DNA from: Weeksellaceae bacterium | GTDB taxonomy: Bacteria > Bacteroidota > Bacteroidia > Flavobacteriales > Weeksellaceae | NCBI GenBank assembly: GCA_019459455.1 | Contig: JAIBEX010000019.1 | Location: 1-64,000 of the forward strand | Reading direction: 5' to 3' | Length of the DNA: 64,000 nt | Program-made: the position numbers and the translations under genes | Shown here: in pieces, positions 7,949 to 17,591 of the stretch | Layout of the letters: each line of letters begins with the position of its first letter | Numbering within the stretch: position 1 is the stretch's first letter | The notes under the pieces: model-generated | Told to the model about the DNA's origin: nothing | Database searches by the model: none | The model's input: only the letters and a program-made list of their open reading frames with translations

Positions 7949-9388
7949 TTAATTGGCATCATACCATAAGGGTTCGGTAATAGGCTTGAGCCCAGGGAAA
8001 TTTGCATTTGTTTGACTTTCCGTAACCGGATAAACAATCCTTCTTGGAAACTGTCCATTGGTCGTTCCTTCGATTGAATAGGCAAATTGACCCGGAATAT
8101 AAGATAAACTGGACTGCGGTACAGGACTAATGGCCGGGATCTTGGTTCTCTTGTGCTCAAAAAATGCTTCATAGCCTTTACCTGGAAAGAATGAAATCCA
8201 TTTTTGTGTTAAAATCGCTTCCAACTTAGCCGCATCGGTTGTATTTGGGAATGAATATGTGGTTGTAAGTAACGTACCTGGTGCAATACCCCATTGTGCA
8301 AATGCTTCAGTTACGCCCATGTCATACAGTGCTTTTGCGTTAACACCTCCATTGTATCGCACAGCGGCCTCAGCCTGGAGGAAATAGCTTTCAGCAGCTG
8401 AAATGAAATAAACTGGATCTGTTGCCTGCAGTTTAATTACTGCCGCATTAACATTAGCAGTGTTGTCAAAATCACCTTGATCCTGAGAGGGACCTGCGTT
8501 GTAGAAGTATGAAAAACGTGGATCAGTATTTTCCAACAGATATGAATACAAAGTTGTACTCGCCCTTAAATTAGTTCCCACATTGAGCTGTCTTCTATCG
8601 GTTTCATATAATGGGTTGCTTTTATTTGCCATATCTTCATACTGTGTTATAGCCGCATTGCTTGTGAGAAACTGAGCGCCTGAAGAATACAACTCCTGAA
8701 TACCTGCCTGTGCTATTGCCGGGCGGGAATTAGTTTGCCGGATATAGAGTTTTAAAAGCATCGTATTCGCAAACTGTCTCCACCGCTGCATATCTCCACC
8801 AAAAATCAAATCGTCATTTCCAGGGATTACTGCTGTAGAAGATGTGCTCAAATCTTTGGCCAGTGCCAATTTAAGATTTGAAACCAATCCATCATATATA
8901 ACGGTTGGCTCGTCAAACTTCGGGGCCAATATTTCTGAATTTGAAGCTTCTGTAAAAGGAACCGCTCCGTAGGAGTCGGTCAACACCTGAAATGCGTATG
9001 CCTCCATTACGGTTGACATTAAATAATAATTCCAGTTACCGGAACTCTCGGCATTCTTTTTCACGTTTCTTATATCAAGAATCGCGTCATACATAGAGGA
9101 CCACGCACCATTATAATCTCCAGTGTTAATGGAATAATTATCAATTTCTTTGTATTGGTTTGCTGCTGCACTTTGTGTAAAATACTGACTCCAAAAGCCG
9201 CCAATTAATGCATAGTAAGAACCTGCCGAAGTTGCAATACCTGTTGAACCTCCTGTAAATTCACTATTTAAAGGGATTTGCTCTGGTGATAAATTATCCG
9301 GATCCTTATTAATATCCAGCTGATCATCACACGCAATTATCGAAAATGCTGCCAGGAAGCCGAATAATATTAATCTTATTTTTTTCAT
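7949..9388 (-). CDS. SusD/RagB-family outer-membrane lipoprotein
   Basis: This 479-residue lipoprotein (lipobox SIIACDDQLDINKDP, cysteine 20) has the SusD-like helical fold with tetratricopeptide-type segments. The N-terminal region reads LDINKDPDNLSPEQIP, the middle AESYFLQAEAAVR, and the end MGVTEAFAQWG then KWISFFPGKGYEAFFEHKRT. The last pattern is typical of the SusD-like_2 subgroup. SusD caps the SusC channel and captures the nutrient. The subgroup, and the absence of glycoside hydrolases nearby, suggest a non-polysaccharide substrate such as peptides, but this is inference. It lies 10 bp after susC. Confidence 0.93.
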   Translation of the reverse strand: MKKIRLILFGFLAAFSIIACDDQLDINKDPDNLSPEQIPLNSEFTGGSTGIATSAGSYYALIGGFWSQYFTQSAAANQYKEIDNYSINTGDYNGAWSSMYDAILDIRNVKKNAESSGNWNYYLMSTVMEAYAFQVLTDSYGAVPFTEASNSEILAPKFDEPTVIYDGLVSNLKLALAKDLSTSSTAVIPGNDDLIFGGDMQRWRQFANTMLLKLYIRQTNSRPAIAQAGIQELYSSGAQFLTSNAAITQYEDMANKSNPLYETDRRQLNVGTNLRASTTLYSYLLENTDPRFSYFYNAGPSQDQGDFDNTANVNAAVIKLQATDPVYFISAAESYFLQAEAAVRYNGGVNAKALYDMGVTEAFAQWGIAPGTLLTTTYSFPNTTDAAKLEAILTQKWISFFPGKGYEAFFEHKRTKIPAISPVPQSSLSYIPGQFAYSIEGTTNGQFPRRIVYPVTESQTNANFPGLKPITEPLWYDAN

Positions 9389-9398
9389 TTTTTTTTAT

Positions 9399-12359
9399 TT
9401 AAAAATTAAACTTAAACATAGCGCCATATGTTCTTTGGGTTGGGTTGGCACTGAATTCTCCCATTTCGCTTGTCAAATCATTTCCGTATGTGGTTGCCTC
9501 AGGATCGACATAAGGATTGTCAGAAGGAGTCCACAGAAATAGATTTTTCCCATACAGTGAAAATGTTGCATTCCGAATACCAACTCCTCCCAACCATTCC
9601 TTAGGAAATCTAAAAGCAAGTGACACATCTCTTAATCTTACAAAAGTCTTATCAATCACATGTGTTCTTTCTAACCCCGGATTCTGGGTAGTGTTGTAAA
9701 AGTTGGCTATATTCTCAAATGACACAGGTGTAGTATTTTCAGAGTATGTTCCATCTCCATTATCAATAACCGAGTTTGGAATAATAAACGGATTTCGATC
9801 ATTATAAATTGTTTCTATTCCATTACCAACAAAATGGCTTAACCTCTTAGTATAGGAATACATTTCACCGCCCTGCTTCCAATCAACTCCAAAAGACAAA
9901 CTTACATTTTTATATGTAAAGGTATTTTTAAGACCCATAATAAAATCTCTTTCTGAAGCACCTATCTTCTGTTCTTCCTCAGTAGTTTCATAATAACCAG
10001 TAGCAGAATTTACTATGTATTGTCCTGCAGCATTCGTTTTTGGAATAAACCCATAGAATGTTCCCACAGTTTCCCCTTCAACAAATTTATAGGTAATCCC
10101 ATAGTTAGATACCAGTGAAATCTCAGTATCATCTCCAGCAATATCCTCAACTTTACTTATATTCTTCGTAAAAGTATAGTTCATGTCCCATTCAAAATCA
10201 CTTGCTTTAATTGGTTTTAGATTTAAAAGCAATTCAACACCTTTATTCCTTACGGAGGCAAAATTACCTAAGATAGCACTATATCCCGTTGATCGAGGCA
10301 AAATTTTAGTGAGTAGTATATCATCTGTAAGCCTGTTATACAGTGACACATCAATACCAATTCTATTCTTTAAAAACCTAGCCTCCGCACCTACTTCAAC
10401 CTCACTGGTAAGCTCGTTTACCAAATTCTCATTTGTTACTCTACCATCAATTTCAAAGGAATTAACGCCTCCAAAGGGATAAAGTAAGGAACCAAAAAAG
10501 CCATCATTATTAGTTTGCAAAGCACTCGAATAAACTTGATACGGCGAAGTGTCCTTACCAGCCTGTGCCCAACTTCCTCTTAACTTAAGAAAGTTAGCAT
10601 CATTAAGTATGATAGCACTCACCCCGACAGAAGGATAAAAGTAGGAGTTTGATTTTAGTGGCAAGGTAGAAGTCCAGTCATTTCTGCCCGTTAATGTTAA
10701 GAAAAATCTTTCCATATAACCCAATTCAGCGGAACCAAACACGTAATAGTACCTTTGGAGATAATCGTCCTGATCCAATATGGGTGTAGAAGCAGAGTTG
10801 GAAAGTTCGTAAAAATTAGGTAAATCCAGGTCCGTTACCTGAGCTGAAAGGATATTGCCGTTTTTTTCTGTAAAACCGGCACCTGCTGCAGTTCGCAAAC
10901 CCCAACTTTCACCAAATTCAGCATTATGATTTAATGTTAAATAGGCATCATATAATCGATCCGTCCTTTTGGACTCTCTTACAGCCCCTACCACTCCATT
11001 GGCACTGGCTAAATCTTGAGGTGAATCAGGCACATACTCGACAATAGCACCCCATCTTTTTACGGTTTCATTTTGGATGTCAGCACCCAACTGCAGAGTA
11101 GCCGAAAAGTTATCGGTAAAATCGTAATTAAAATTAGTATTTCCGTAGAACCGGTCAGATTTCGCCCGGACAATATTGTTGTTTATAACAGAATATGGAT
11201 TAGTGGCATACGGCGTAAAGAAATAAGATGGCGTATTATATATACTCCCCATATCCTGCATATCTACAAGACTTATATCATTGGGCATCTGAAGTAATTC
11301 CTGAAATACAGATTTACCAAAGGAAGCATCATCGCCTTGTCCCGTAGGTATTGCATTAGTCTTTCTATGAGAGTAATTTGATGAGATTCTAATCTTTAAC
11401 TTGTTAAAACTTAAGCCGCCATTAAACCCTAACGCACGCCGCATAAATTTATCATTCTCAGTGGGGAAAACACCATCAGAACTGATATCGCTAATTGTTA
11501 ACGCAGCATCCGCGTTTTCACCACCGCCCGACAAAGTTACTGTATTGCTGAAAGTAGTACCTATATCAAAAAATTCTCGAACTGCGTCTTCAAGACCCAC
11601 ATAGGGTTTAATTAATTGACTATTGTTCACAATTCTACCCCAAGGTCTTATACTCCCATTAAACAATGGTCCCCACGAACCGTTTTCGTTCGAGGCTGCG
11701 GTGCCACCTTCTCCAACCACAGTTGAATACGAAAGTCCGTTCCATCCTTGACCAAAACGGTATTGTATGTGTGGTACTCTTGCAACTTCTGAAAAGTCTA
11801 TGCTGGAGATATAGTCAACACTGAGCTTCCTTTTCCCTCTTTTGGTAGTAATTAGAATAACACCATTGGCACCATCTTTCCCATATAAGGCAGTAGCTGC
11901 CGCACCTTTTAAAAAGTTCATGGATTCAATAATATTTGGATCCAAATCATTTATTGAAGAACCCGTGTCATATGTGCTATCAAAACCAGTCTTGCTTGAT
12001 GACACATTTAACATTGGGGTACCATCAATAACATATAAAGGCTGATTGTTACTCAAAGACTTGAAACCTCGGGTTATTATTTTAGCTGTTGCTCCGGGTT
12101 GTAATGGGGCAGATATGTCTACACCGGCTACCTTGCCAGAAAGGCTTTCAAAAGCGTTAGCATTTGTAACTTCCCTCAATTGATCACCATCCACCATAGT
12201 TTTCCCATATGAACTGGCCTTTTCTTGTCTTTTAACCCCTAGTGCGGTTATTACCACCTCCTCAATGTTTTCAATTTTGGTTGTGTCCTGCTGCGCTTTC
12301 ACCATTGTAAATGAAGCAGTTAACACAACAGCCAAAACACTTGCTGTTAGTTTTTTCAT
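9399..12359 (-). CDS. SusC/RagA-family TonB-linked outer-membrane transporter
   Basis: This 986-residue protein has a signal peptide (cleavage near TMVKAQ), then directly a TonB-box-like segment (IEEVVITALGVKRQEKASSYG, about 34-54), a plug domain (YVIDGTPMLN, GAAATALYGKDGANGVILITTKRGK) and a 22-strand barrel ending in the terminal aromatic FKFNF. The carboxypeptidase-like N-terminal extension present in most SusC proteins is missing, and the mature protein begins at the TonB box. It is first in the four-gene operon. I find only a weak upstream -7 match (TAACTTTT near 12387-12394). Confidence 0.95.
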   Translation of the reverse strand: MKKLTASVLAVVLTASFTMVKAQQDTTKIENIEEVVITALGVKRQEKASSYGKTMVDGDQLREVTNANAFESLSGKVAGVDISAPLQPGATAKIITRGFKSLSNNQPLYVIDGTPMLNVSSSKTGFDSTYDTGSSINDLDPNIIESMNFLKGAAATALYGKDGANGVILITTKRGKRKLSVDYISSIDFSEVARVPHIQYRFGQGWNGLSYSTVVGEGGTAASNENGSWGPLFNGSIRPWGRIVNNSQLIKPYVGLEDAVREFFDIGTTFSNTVTLSGGGENADAALTISDISSDGVFPTENDKFMRRALGFNGGLSFNKLKIRISSNYSHRKTNAIPTGQGDDASFGKSVFQELLQMPNDISLVDMQDMGSIYNTPSYFFTPYATNPYSVINNNIVRAKSDRFYGNTNFNYDFTDNFSATLQLGADIQNETVKRWGAIVEYVPDSPQDLASANGVVGAVRESKRTDRLYDAYLTLNHNAEFGESWGLRTAAGAGFTEKNGNILSAQVTDLDLPNFYELSNSASTPILDQDDYLQRYYYVFGSAELGYMERFFLTLTGRNDWTSTLPLKSNSYFYPSVGVSAIILNDANFLKLRGSWAQAGKDTSPYQVYSSALQTNNDGFFGSLLYPFGGVNSFEIDGRVTNENLVNELTSEVEVGAEARFLKNRIGIDVSLYNRLTDDILLTKILPRSTGYSAILGNFASVRNKGVELLLNLKPIKASDFEWDMNYTFTKNISKVEDIAGDDTEISLVSNYGITYKFVEGETVGTFYGFIPKTNAAGQYIVNSATGYYETTEEEQKIGASERDFIMGLKNTFTYKNVSLSFGVDWKQGGEMYSYTKRLSHFVGNGIETIYNDRNPFIIPNSVIDNGDGTYSENTTPVSFENIANFYNTTQNPGLERTHVIDKTFVRLRDVSLAFRFPKEWLGGVGIRNATFSLYGKNLFLWTPSDNPYVDPEATTYGNDLTSEMGEFSANPTQRTYGAMFKFNF

Positions 12360-12463
12360 ATCAAATCAAATTTTTCGATAAACAAAAAAAGTTATTTAAA
12401 TTAACATAACCAAATAATTTGTTAACAAATCCTTAATATTTTTACGTGCATTACATAAAATAT

Positions 12464-12471
12464 TATCTTTG
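12464..12471 (+). promoter_or_regulatory. -7 box of the rnhB promoter
   Basis: TATCTTTG is an exact TAnnTTTG match, 17 bases before the rnhB ATG. No clear TTG is seen at -33. The interval from 12360 to 12487 separates divergent susC and rnhB and is very AT-rich. Confidence 0.5.
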
Positions 12472-12487
12472 TGTGATTATTTAATAT

Positions 12488-13129
12488 ATGAGCAATTTGC
12501 TGAAAAAATGGAGTACTGCGGGCGTTGAGGCGGGGTGTGATGAAGTTGGAAGGGGATGTTTGTGCGGACCTGTTGTGGCTGCCGCGGTAATCCTTGATGA
12601 ACATTTTGGGGAAAGTTTTGTTAATGACTCAAAAAAATTAACGTTTAAGATGAGGGCGAATCTTGATTCCTATATTAAAGATCATGCAATAGAATATGCT
12701 ATCGCTGAACTTCCGCCCGCTTTTATTGATGAACACAACATCCTGAATGCAAGCATCCACGCCATGCATCTTGCCCTGGACCAACTGAAAAACAAACCGG
12801 ACCTCATCCTTGTGGATGGTAACAGGTTCCACCCCTACAACTATATCCCGCACCAGTGTATTGTAAAGGGAGATTCCAAGTTGTTGTCTATTGCAGCGGC
12901 CTCAATAATCGCAAAAAATTACCGTGACAGGAAGATGATGGAACTTCATGAGGAGTTTCCGGAATATGGATGGAACAGCAACATGGGATATGCTACAAAA
13001 CAGCACCGGGATGCCTTGGTAAAGTTTGGTCCTACCGTACACCACCGACAGTCATTCCGGCTCAACTATGAGGTGGTGGATGAACAACCTGTTACTGAAA
13101 CGGTGTCCTACAGTCTGGAATTTGAGTAA
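12488..13129 (+). CDS. rnhB: Ribonuclease HII
   Basis: The 213-residue protein removes ribonucleotides and RNA primers from RNA-DNA hybrids. The catalytic aspartate-glutamate pair lies in AGCDEVGRGCLCGPV (D18, E19), followed by NDSKKL, LILVDGN with the third acidic residue, and SIIAKNYRDRKM. The length is usual for the family. An exact -7 box lies just upstream and a terminator just downstream, so it is probably monocistronic. Confidence 0.96.
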   Translation: MSNLLKKWSTAGVEAGCDEVGRGCLCGPVVAAAVILDEHFGESFVNDSKKLTFKMRANLDSYIKDHAIEYAIAELPPAFIDEHNILNASIHAMHLALDQLKNKPDLILVDGNRFHPYNYIPHQCIVKGDSKLLSIAAASIIAKNYRDRKMMELHEEFPEYGWNSNMGYATKQHRDALVKFGPTVHHRQSFRLNYEVVDEQPVTETVSYSLEFE

Positions 13130-13158
13130 AAAAAAACGGAAGAGTTTACCTTCCGTTT
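13130..13158. terminator. Bidirectional terminator between rnhB and yidC
   Basis: ACGGAAG and CTTCCGT pair around AGTTTAC, flanked by an A-run and a T-run. It serves both convergent genes. Confidence 0.9.
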
Positions 13159-13191
13159 TTTTATGACCTGTTCGAATTTGTCTGGGGCAGA

Positions 13192-14994
13192 TTACTTTTT
13201 CTTGCCCGTATGTTTCTGCTGCTCTTTTTGCTGCTCCTGGGCCTGTTCCATCATTTCGCGCATGCGCTTCTGGAATTTTCCTTCGGGTTTAGGTGCCTTG
13301 GTCTTATTCTCCTGAATTTGTGCATGAATTTTCTTCTCATCCAGAATCAGATATTTAATGGCCAAAATGATGAATATATTAAGCGCATTGGACACGAAAT
13401 AATACCACGAAAGACCGGACGATGAAGTATTCAGGAAGAAGAAGAACGTTATCGGGAAGATGTACATGAGGACCTTCATATTAGGCATTCCCTCCTGCTG
13501 CGGCTGCTGTATGTTTCCGGAGGTCATAACCGTGTAAATCAGGATTACTACCGTACAGGCAAGAGCAAAGATACTGATATGATCCCAACCGAAAACCGGC
13601 AGGCTAAACGGAAGTTTAATAACATCGTCATAAGCCGTAAGGTCCTTGGCAAACCAGAAACTCTGCCCTCTTAAATCAATGAAATTCGGGAAAAAGCGGA
13701 ACAGGGCATAGAAAATTGGGATCTGAACCAGGGCCGGGAGACATCCCGCCATCTGATTTACGCCCGCTTTCCTGTAAACTGCCATGGTTTCCTGCTGCTT
13801 CTTCATTGGGTCCGCCCCTTTATATTTGGCATTTACCTCATCAATTTCCGGACGGATTACGCGCATCATTGCACTCAGCTTATGCTGCTTGAACATAATA
13901 GGCGAAAGGATGAGTTTCACAATGATGGTCATCAAAAAGATCACCCAACCTGCGGTAAGACCCCATCCGGCAATGATATTGTACATCGGCATAAAGAACC
14001 AACGGTTCATTGTGCCAATGAAGGACCAGCCAAGTGGCAACAGTTCGTCAAAATTCTTACCATAGGTTTTAAGCAGGGTAAGATCAAGCGGCATAAAATA
14101 CCATTTGAAGTTCTGGTTAAGCTCCCCTCCGGACAAAGCGGTTTGCCCGCTGAAGTTGAATTTTTTAAGAAACTCACCCTCTTCTATTGTTTCCTGGACA
14201 CCTTTGGAATTGGTAAACCCGTTCTGCGGCTCAAGTACAGCGGTAAAAAACTGCTGCTTGATGGCTATCCAGTTCAGCGTTTCCTCCTCCTCTTCCATGG
14301 TGGTACGGCCGTCATAGTCGAAGCTGCCGTAATTATCAAAAGCATAATTGAATTCAGTATGGGTCTGTTCCTGGGAACGCCCTTTTTCCATCTGCCTTGC
14401 ACTATGGTCCCAAATAAACTCCGCCGTTTGGTCAGAAACCAATTGGGAAAGGCCGCGGGTTTTCACATTGAAATCTACTGTATATTTGTCCTGCAGCGTA
14501 TAAATAAATTCAATTACAGCACCGTTGGCATTGGCCTGCATCGTCACTGAATTACCGTTTTGGACAGGGGTAAAGACCAGATCACGGGTATTGAATACTT
14601 TTCCTGTTTTATCCTTAAACTGAAATCCGTAGGTGGAATTATTCTTGTCGAAAAAAAGCAGTTTTTTATCGTTTACGTCGGTGGCCTTATTATATGCTTT
14701 GTACTCGTTCAATTCTACCGTGGAAATCTGACCGCCCAAGGTAGAAACCACAAGGGTGAGTTCCTTATTTTTAAGCTGAACCTGTTTTATGGAGTTTGTG
14801 TTCAGGCTGTCATTCAGATTGGAAACAGCAGCGGGGCTGGCTATCTGGTTCTGCACCTGTGCTGTTTGAGGCTTGTTAGTCGACTGTTCATCCGTTGGGG
14901 ACGGCTGGAAATAGAACATCGCACCCATCATTATGAGGGAGAATAGCATGAAAAGGATGATCTGATTTCTGTCTAAACCGTTATTTTGCTGCAT
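13192..14994 (-). CDS. yidC: Membrane protein insertase YidC
   Basis: This 600-residue Gram-negative-type YidC inserts and folds inner-membrane proteins, with or without SecYEG. It has an N-terminal membrane helix (ILFMLFSLIMMGAMFYF, about 13-29), a periplasmic P1 beta domain (about 60-340), and the conserved five-helix core starting near NRWFFMPMYNIIAGWG. The cytoplasmic hairpin (KQHKLSAMMRVIRPEIDEVNAKYKG) and a very basic C-terminal tail (about 550-600, KTKAPKPEGKF to HTGKKK) follow; the tail helps ribosome binding. It lies downstream of pyrG in the same direction, an arrangement common in Bacteroidota. Confidence 0.97.
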   Translation of the reverse strand: MQQNNGLDRNQIILFMLFSLIMMGAMFYFQPSPTDEQSTNKPQTAQVQNQIASPAAVSNLNDSLNTNSIKQVQLKNKELTLVVSTLGGQISTVELNEYKAYNKATDVNDKKLLFFDKNNSTYGFQFKDKTGKVFNTRDLVFTPVQNGNSVTMQANANGAVIEFIYTLQDKYTVDFNVKTRGLSQLVSDQTAEFIWDHSARQMEKGRSQEQTHTEFNYAFDNYGSFDYDGRTTMEEEEETLNWIAIKQQFFTAVLEPQNGFTNSKGVQETIEEGEFLKKFNFSGQTALSGGELNQNFKWYFMPLDLTLLKTYGKNFDELLPLGWSFIGTMNRWFFMPMYNIIAGWGLTAGWVIFLMTIIVKLILSPIMFKQHKLSAMMRVIRPEIDEVNAKYKGADPMKKQQETMAVYRKAGVNQMAGCLPALVQIPIFYALFRFFPNFIDLRGQSFWFAKDLTAYDDVIKLPFSLPVFGWDHISIFALACTVVILIYTVMTSGNIQQPQQEGMPNMKVLMYIFPITFFFFLNTSSSGLSWYYFVSNALNIFIILAIKYLILDEKKIHAQIQENKTKAPKPEGKFQKRMREMMEQAQEQQKEQQKHTGKKK

Positions 14995-15109
14995 TTTTAT
15001 CTTTATTAATTATTCTTTCAATCCCGGCGGATAACATTCTAATCACCAGCCAAAATTAAAGGTCACAAAATTACTTATTTTTTTTCGAAAACACCTGGCA
15101 ATTAGTGCA

Positions 15110-15136
15110 TAAAAAATACCCACTGAAAAGTGGGCA
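15110..15136 (-). terminator. Terminator of pyrG
   Basis: On the minus strand, GCCCACT pairs with AGTGGGT around TTTC and a T-run follows. It separates pyrG from yidC transcription. Confidence 0.85.
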
Positions 15137-15145
15137 TTAATACGG

Positions 15146-16753
15146 TTATTTTTTTGAACTAACTCGGATCAGTTCCTTGAACAGCGGGTGCGGTGTTGCG
15201 ACTGTACTCCTGTACTCAGGATGATACTGCACCCCCACATAAAAGGGGTGGTCATTGAGTTCCAGCGTTTCCACCAGCCCGGTTTCAGGATTGAAACCTG
15301 TGGGCACGAGTCCGTTATTTTCAAATTCTTCCTTGTATTCGGAATTGAACTCGTACCGGTGACGGTGCCTTTCCGAAATATTCTTCGTACCGTAAATTTC
15401 ATTTAACCTTGAATTTGGTTTCAGTGCACATTTCCAGGCGCCAAGACGCATAGTTCCACCTTTATCCACAACATTTTTCTGTTCTTCCATCAAAGAAATT
15501 ACAGGTTCCGGAGTAGATGTGTCGAACTCCATGGAGTTGGCTTTTTTGTAACCTAAAACATTTCTGGCAAATTCGATGGTCATGATCTGCATTCCAAGAC
15601 AGATACCCAGTAGCGGAATCTCATTCTCCCGAGCATATTTCGCCGCCAGGATTTTTCCTTCTATTCCTCTGTCGCCGAAACCGGGAGCAATCAGCATTCC
15701 GTCGATTCCCTTCAGCATATCTTTTATATTTTCCTCGGTAATATCGCCGCTGTACACCCAACGTACACGGACTTCAGTTTCCAGGTCCGCACCTGCATGG
15801 ATAAAGGCCTCTGCAATGGATTTATAGGAATCCTGCAGCGAAACATATTTACCCACCAGCGCGATTTCCACCGATCTTTTTGGGTTTTGGTATTTTTTCA
15901 GGAAATGCTTCCAGTCCTTCAGGTCTGCTTCTTTGTCAGTTTTCAGATCAAGTGCTTTTAGAACGACATCGTCAAAATTCTGCTTCTGAAGATAGAGCGG
16001 TACTTCATAAATCGTATCCAAATCCTTGCATTCGATTACATTCTCTAAAGACACGTTACAGAACTGCGCGAGTTTGGCCCGCTGTTCCTTTGGAATCTTA
16101 TGCTCGGTCCTGCAAACCAGGACATCTGCCTGAACTCCGCTTTCCATGAGCTGACGGACGGAATGTTGTGAAGGTTTGGTTTTCAGCTCACCGCTGGAGG
16201 CAAGATAAGGAAGCAAAGTAAGGTGTATGACCATGGAGTTATGTTCGCCCAGTTCCCACTTAAGCTGACGGACACTCTCAATATACGGCAGCGACTCAAT
16301 ATCACCTACGGTCCCGCCGATCTCGGTAATGATGATGTCGTAGTTCTGCTTGGCCAGGATTTTTATCCGGCGCTTGATCTCGTTTGTGATATGGGGGATT
16401 ACCTGAACCGTTTTTCCAAGGAAATCGCCTTTCCTCTCTTTTTCAATGACAGTCTGGTAAATCTTTCCTGTGGTAACATTGTTGTTTTGGGAGGTCTGTG
16501 AGTCCAGAAACCTTTCGTAGTGACCCAAATCCAGATCCGTTTCTGCACCGTCTTCAGTCACATAGCATTCGCCGTGCTCATAGGGATTTAAAGTTCCGGG
16601 ATCAATATTGATGTACGGGTCAAGTTTTTGAATGGTAACATGGAAACCCCTTGATTTTAGCAGTAAACCAAGCGATGCCGAAACAATTCCTTTACCCAAA
16701 GATGAAGTCACACCTCCTGTAACAAAGATATACTTCGTGTTCTTTTTACTCAT
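15146..16753 (-). CDS. pyrG: CTP synthase
   Basis: The 535-residue enzyme makes CTP from UTP, ATP and glutamine. The N-terminal synthetase domain begins KYIFVTGGVTSSLGKGIVSAS with the P-loop, and the C-terminal class I amidotransferase domain has GICLGMQ with the nucleophilic cysteine and QYHPEYRS with the His-Glu pair. An in-frame ATG 93 bases upstream would add a leader with no family match. The start at 16753 is supported by homology and by a promoter whose predicted start point lies between the two candidates. Confidence 0.96.
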   Translation of the reverse strand: MSKKNTKYIFVTGGVTSSLGKGIVSASLGLLLKSRGFHVTIQKLDPYINIDPGTLNPYEHGECYVTEDGAETDLDLGHYERFLDSQTSQNNNVTTGKIYQTVIEKERKGDFLGKTVQVIPHITNEIKRRIKILAKQNYDIIITEIGGTVGDIESLPYIESVRQLKWELGEHNSMVIHLTLLPYLASSGELKTKPSQHSVRQLMESGVQADVLVCRTEHKIPKEQRAKLAQFCNVSLENVIECKDLDTIYEVPLYLQKQNFDDVVLKALDLKTDKEADLKDWKHFLKKYQNPKRSVEIALVGKYVSLQDSYKSIAEAFIHAGADLETEVRVRWVYSGDITEENIKDMLKGIDGMLIAPGFGDRGIEGKILAAKYARENEIPLLGICLGMQIMTIEFARNVLGYKKANSMEFDTSTPEPVISLMEEQKNVVDKGGTMRLGAWKCALKPNSRLNEIYGTKNISERHRHRYEFNSEYKEEFENNGLVPTGFNPETGLVETLELNDHPFYVGVQYHPEYRSTVATPHPLFKELIRVSSKK

Positions 16754-16768
16754 TAGATTAGGTTTGCG

Positions 16769-16799
16769 CAAAGTTAGGGTAAAAAGTTTAACGGGGCAA
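16769..16799 (-). promoter_or_regulatory. pyrG promoter with a very short leader
   Basis: On the minus strand, TTG (16797-16799), 20 bases, then TAACTTTG (16769-16776). Transcription would begin near 16762, only about 9 nt before the pyrG ATG at 16753. Confidence 0.7.
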
Positions 16800-16969
16800 T
16801 CCGGATAATTCAAATTTTTAATTAAACATGGGCATTCGTACGGCATTGCAACCGTTTAAAATATACATGAGATATGTCAGTTCATCTACCGTACAAACAG
16901 GTTTAACTTTACAGAGGAATTAACCTCCAACAAACAGTTACAACTAAGTGACTGTATAATATTAAAAAA

Positions 16970-17497
16970 ATGAAAAACACTTTCAAATCTCTTCTTGTTT
17001 TAGTTGCCGTAACCGTTTTCGGTTTTGTAAATGCACAGAACATTACAGGAAAATCCACAACAGTTAATATCGCTGGCACTTCGCCAATGCACGACTGGGT
17101 TATGAACGGATCCTCCGCAACCTTCACAGGAAAAGCAAACGGAAATACCATTACCAATGTAAAATTCACAATGCCGGCCAAAAGCCTGAAAAGTACAAAG
17201 GGAAAAATGATGGATAACAAAGCGTATGGAGCATTGAAATCAGACAAATACCCTAACATCACTTTCACCGCTCCCACACTGACCGTTGGAAAAGGAAACT
17301 TAGCAGGTAAAATGACCATTGCAGGTGTAACGAAAGATGTAAACTTCCCTGTTACAGTAACTAAAAACGGTAAATCCTATCATATTACCGGTACTGAGAA
17401 CATGAAATTATCAACTTACGGAATGGAAAGACCAGGTTTCATGGGCGTAAAAACAGGTGATGCCATAAAAATAACGGTAAACATTGTCGCCAACTAA
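16970..17497 (+). CDS. YceI-family periplasmic protein
   Basis: This 175-residue protein has a signal peptide (cleavage near GFVNAQ) and a YceI lipocalin-like barrel, whose members bind long polyisoprenoid or amphiphilic molecules. Family features are SPMHDWVMNGSS near the start of the barrel, DKYPNITF (about 85-92) and KMTIAGVTKDVNFPV. The exact ligand is unknown. It is a single gene between the pyrG promoter and a terminator. A second YceI gene lies at 61840. Confidence 0.92.
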   Translation: MKNTFKSLLVLVAVTVFGFVNAQNITGKSTTVNIAGTSPMHDWVMNGSSATFTGKANGNTITNVKFTMPAKSLKSTKGKMMDNKAYGALKSDKYPNITFTAPTLTVGKGNLAGKMTIAGVTKDVNFPVTVTKNGKSYHITGTENMKLSTYGMERPGFMGVKTGDAIKITVNIVAN

Positions 17498-17519
17498 GAC
17501 CTCACTTATAACAGATAGA

Positions 17520-17547
17520 ATAGCCGCTTTTCAGCGGTTATTTTTTT
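17520..17547 (+). terminator. Terminator of the YceI gene
   Basis: TAGCCGCT pairs with AGCGGTTA (one wobble pair) and seven T follow. Confidence 0.85.
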
Positions 17548-17591
17548 GTTCTGTTTTAATTTAATTCAAAAAAAAGAAGGAAATTCGCAGC

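Noticed and set aside
13882-14550. Long antisense frame inside yidC (222 codons), and similar antisense frames in rpoB, rpoC and the M1 peptidase gene
   Set aside because: They lie wholly inside well-identified genes, have no family features, and reflect codon bias of the real strand.
16754-16846. N-terminal extension of CTP synthase
   Set aside because: It would start upstream of the predicted transcription start and has no family match.
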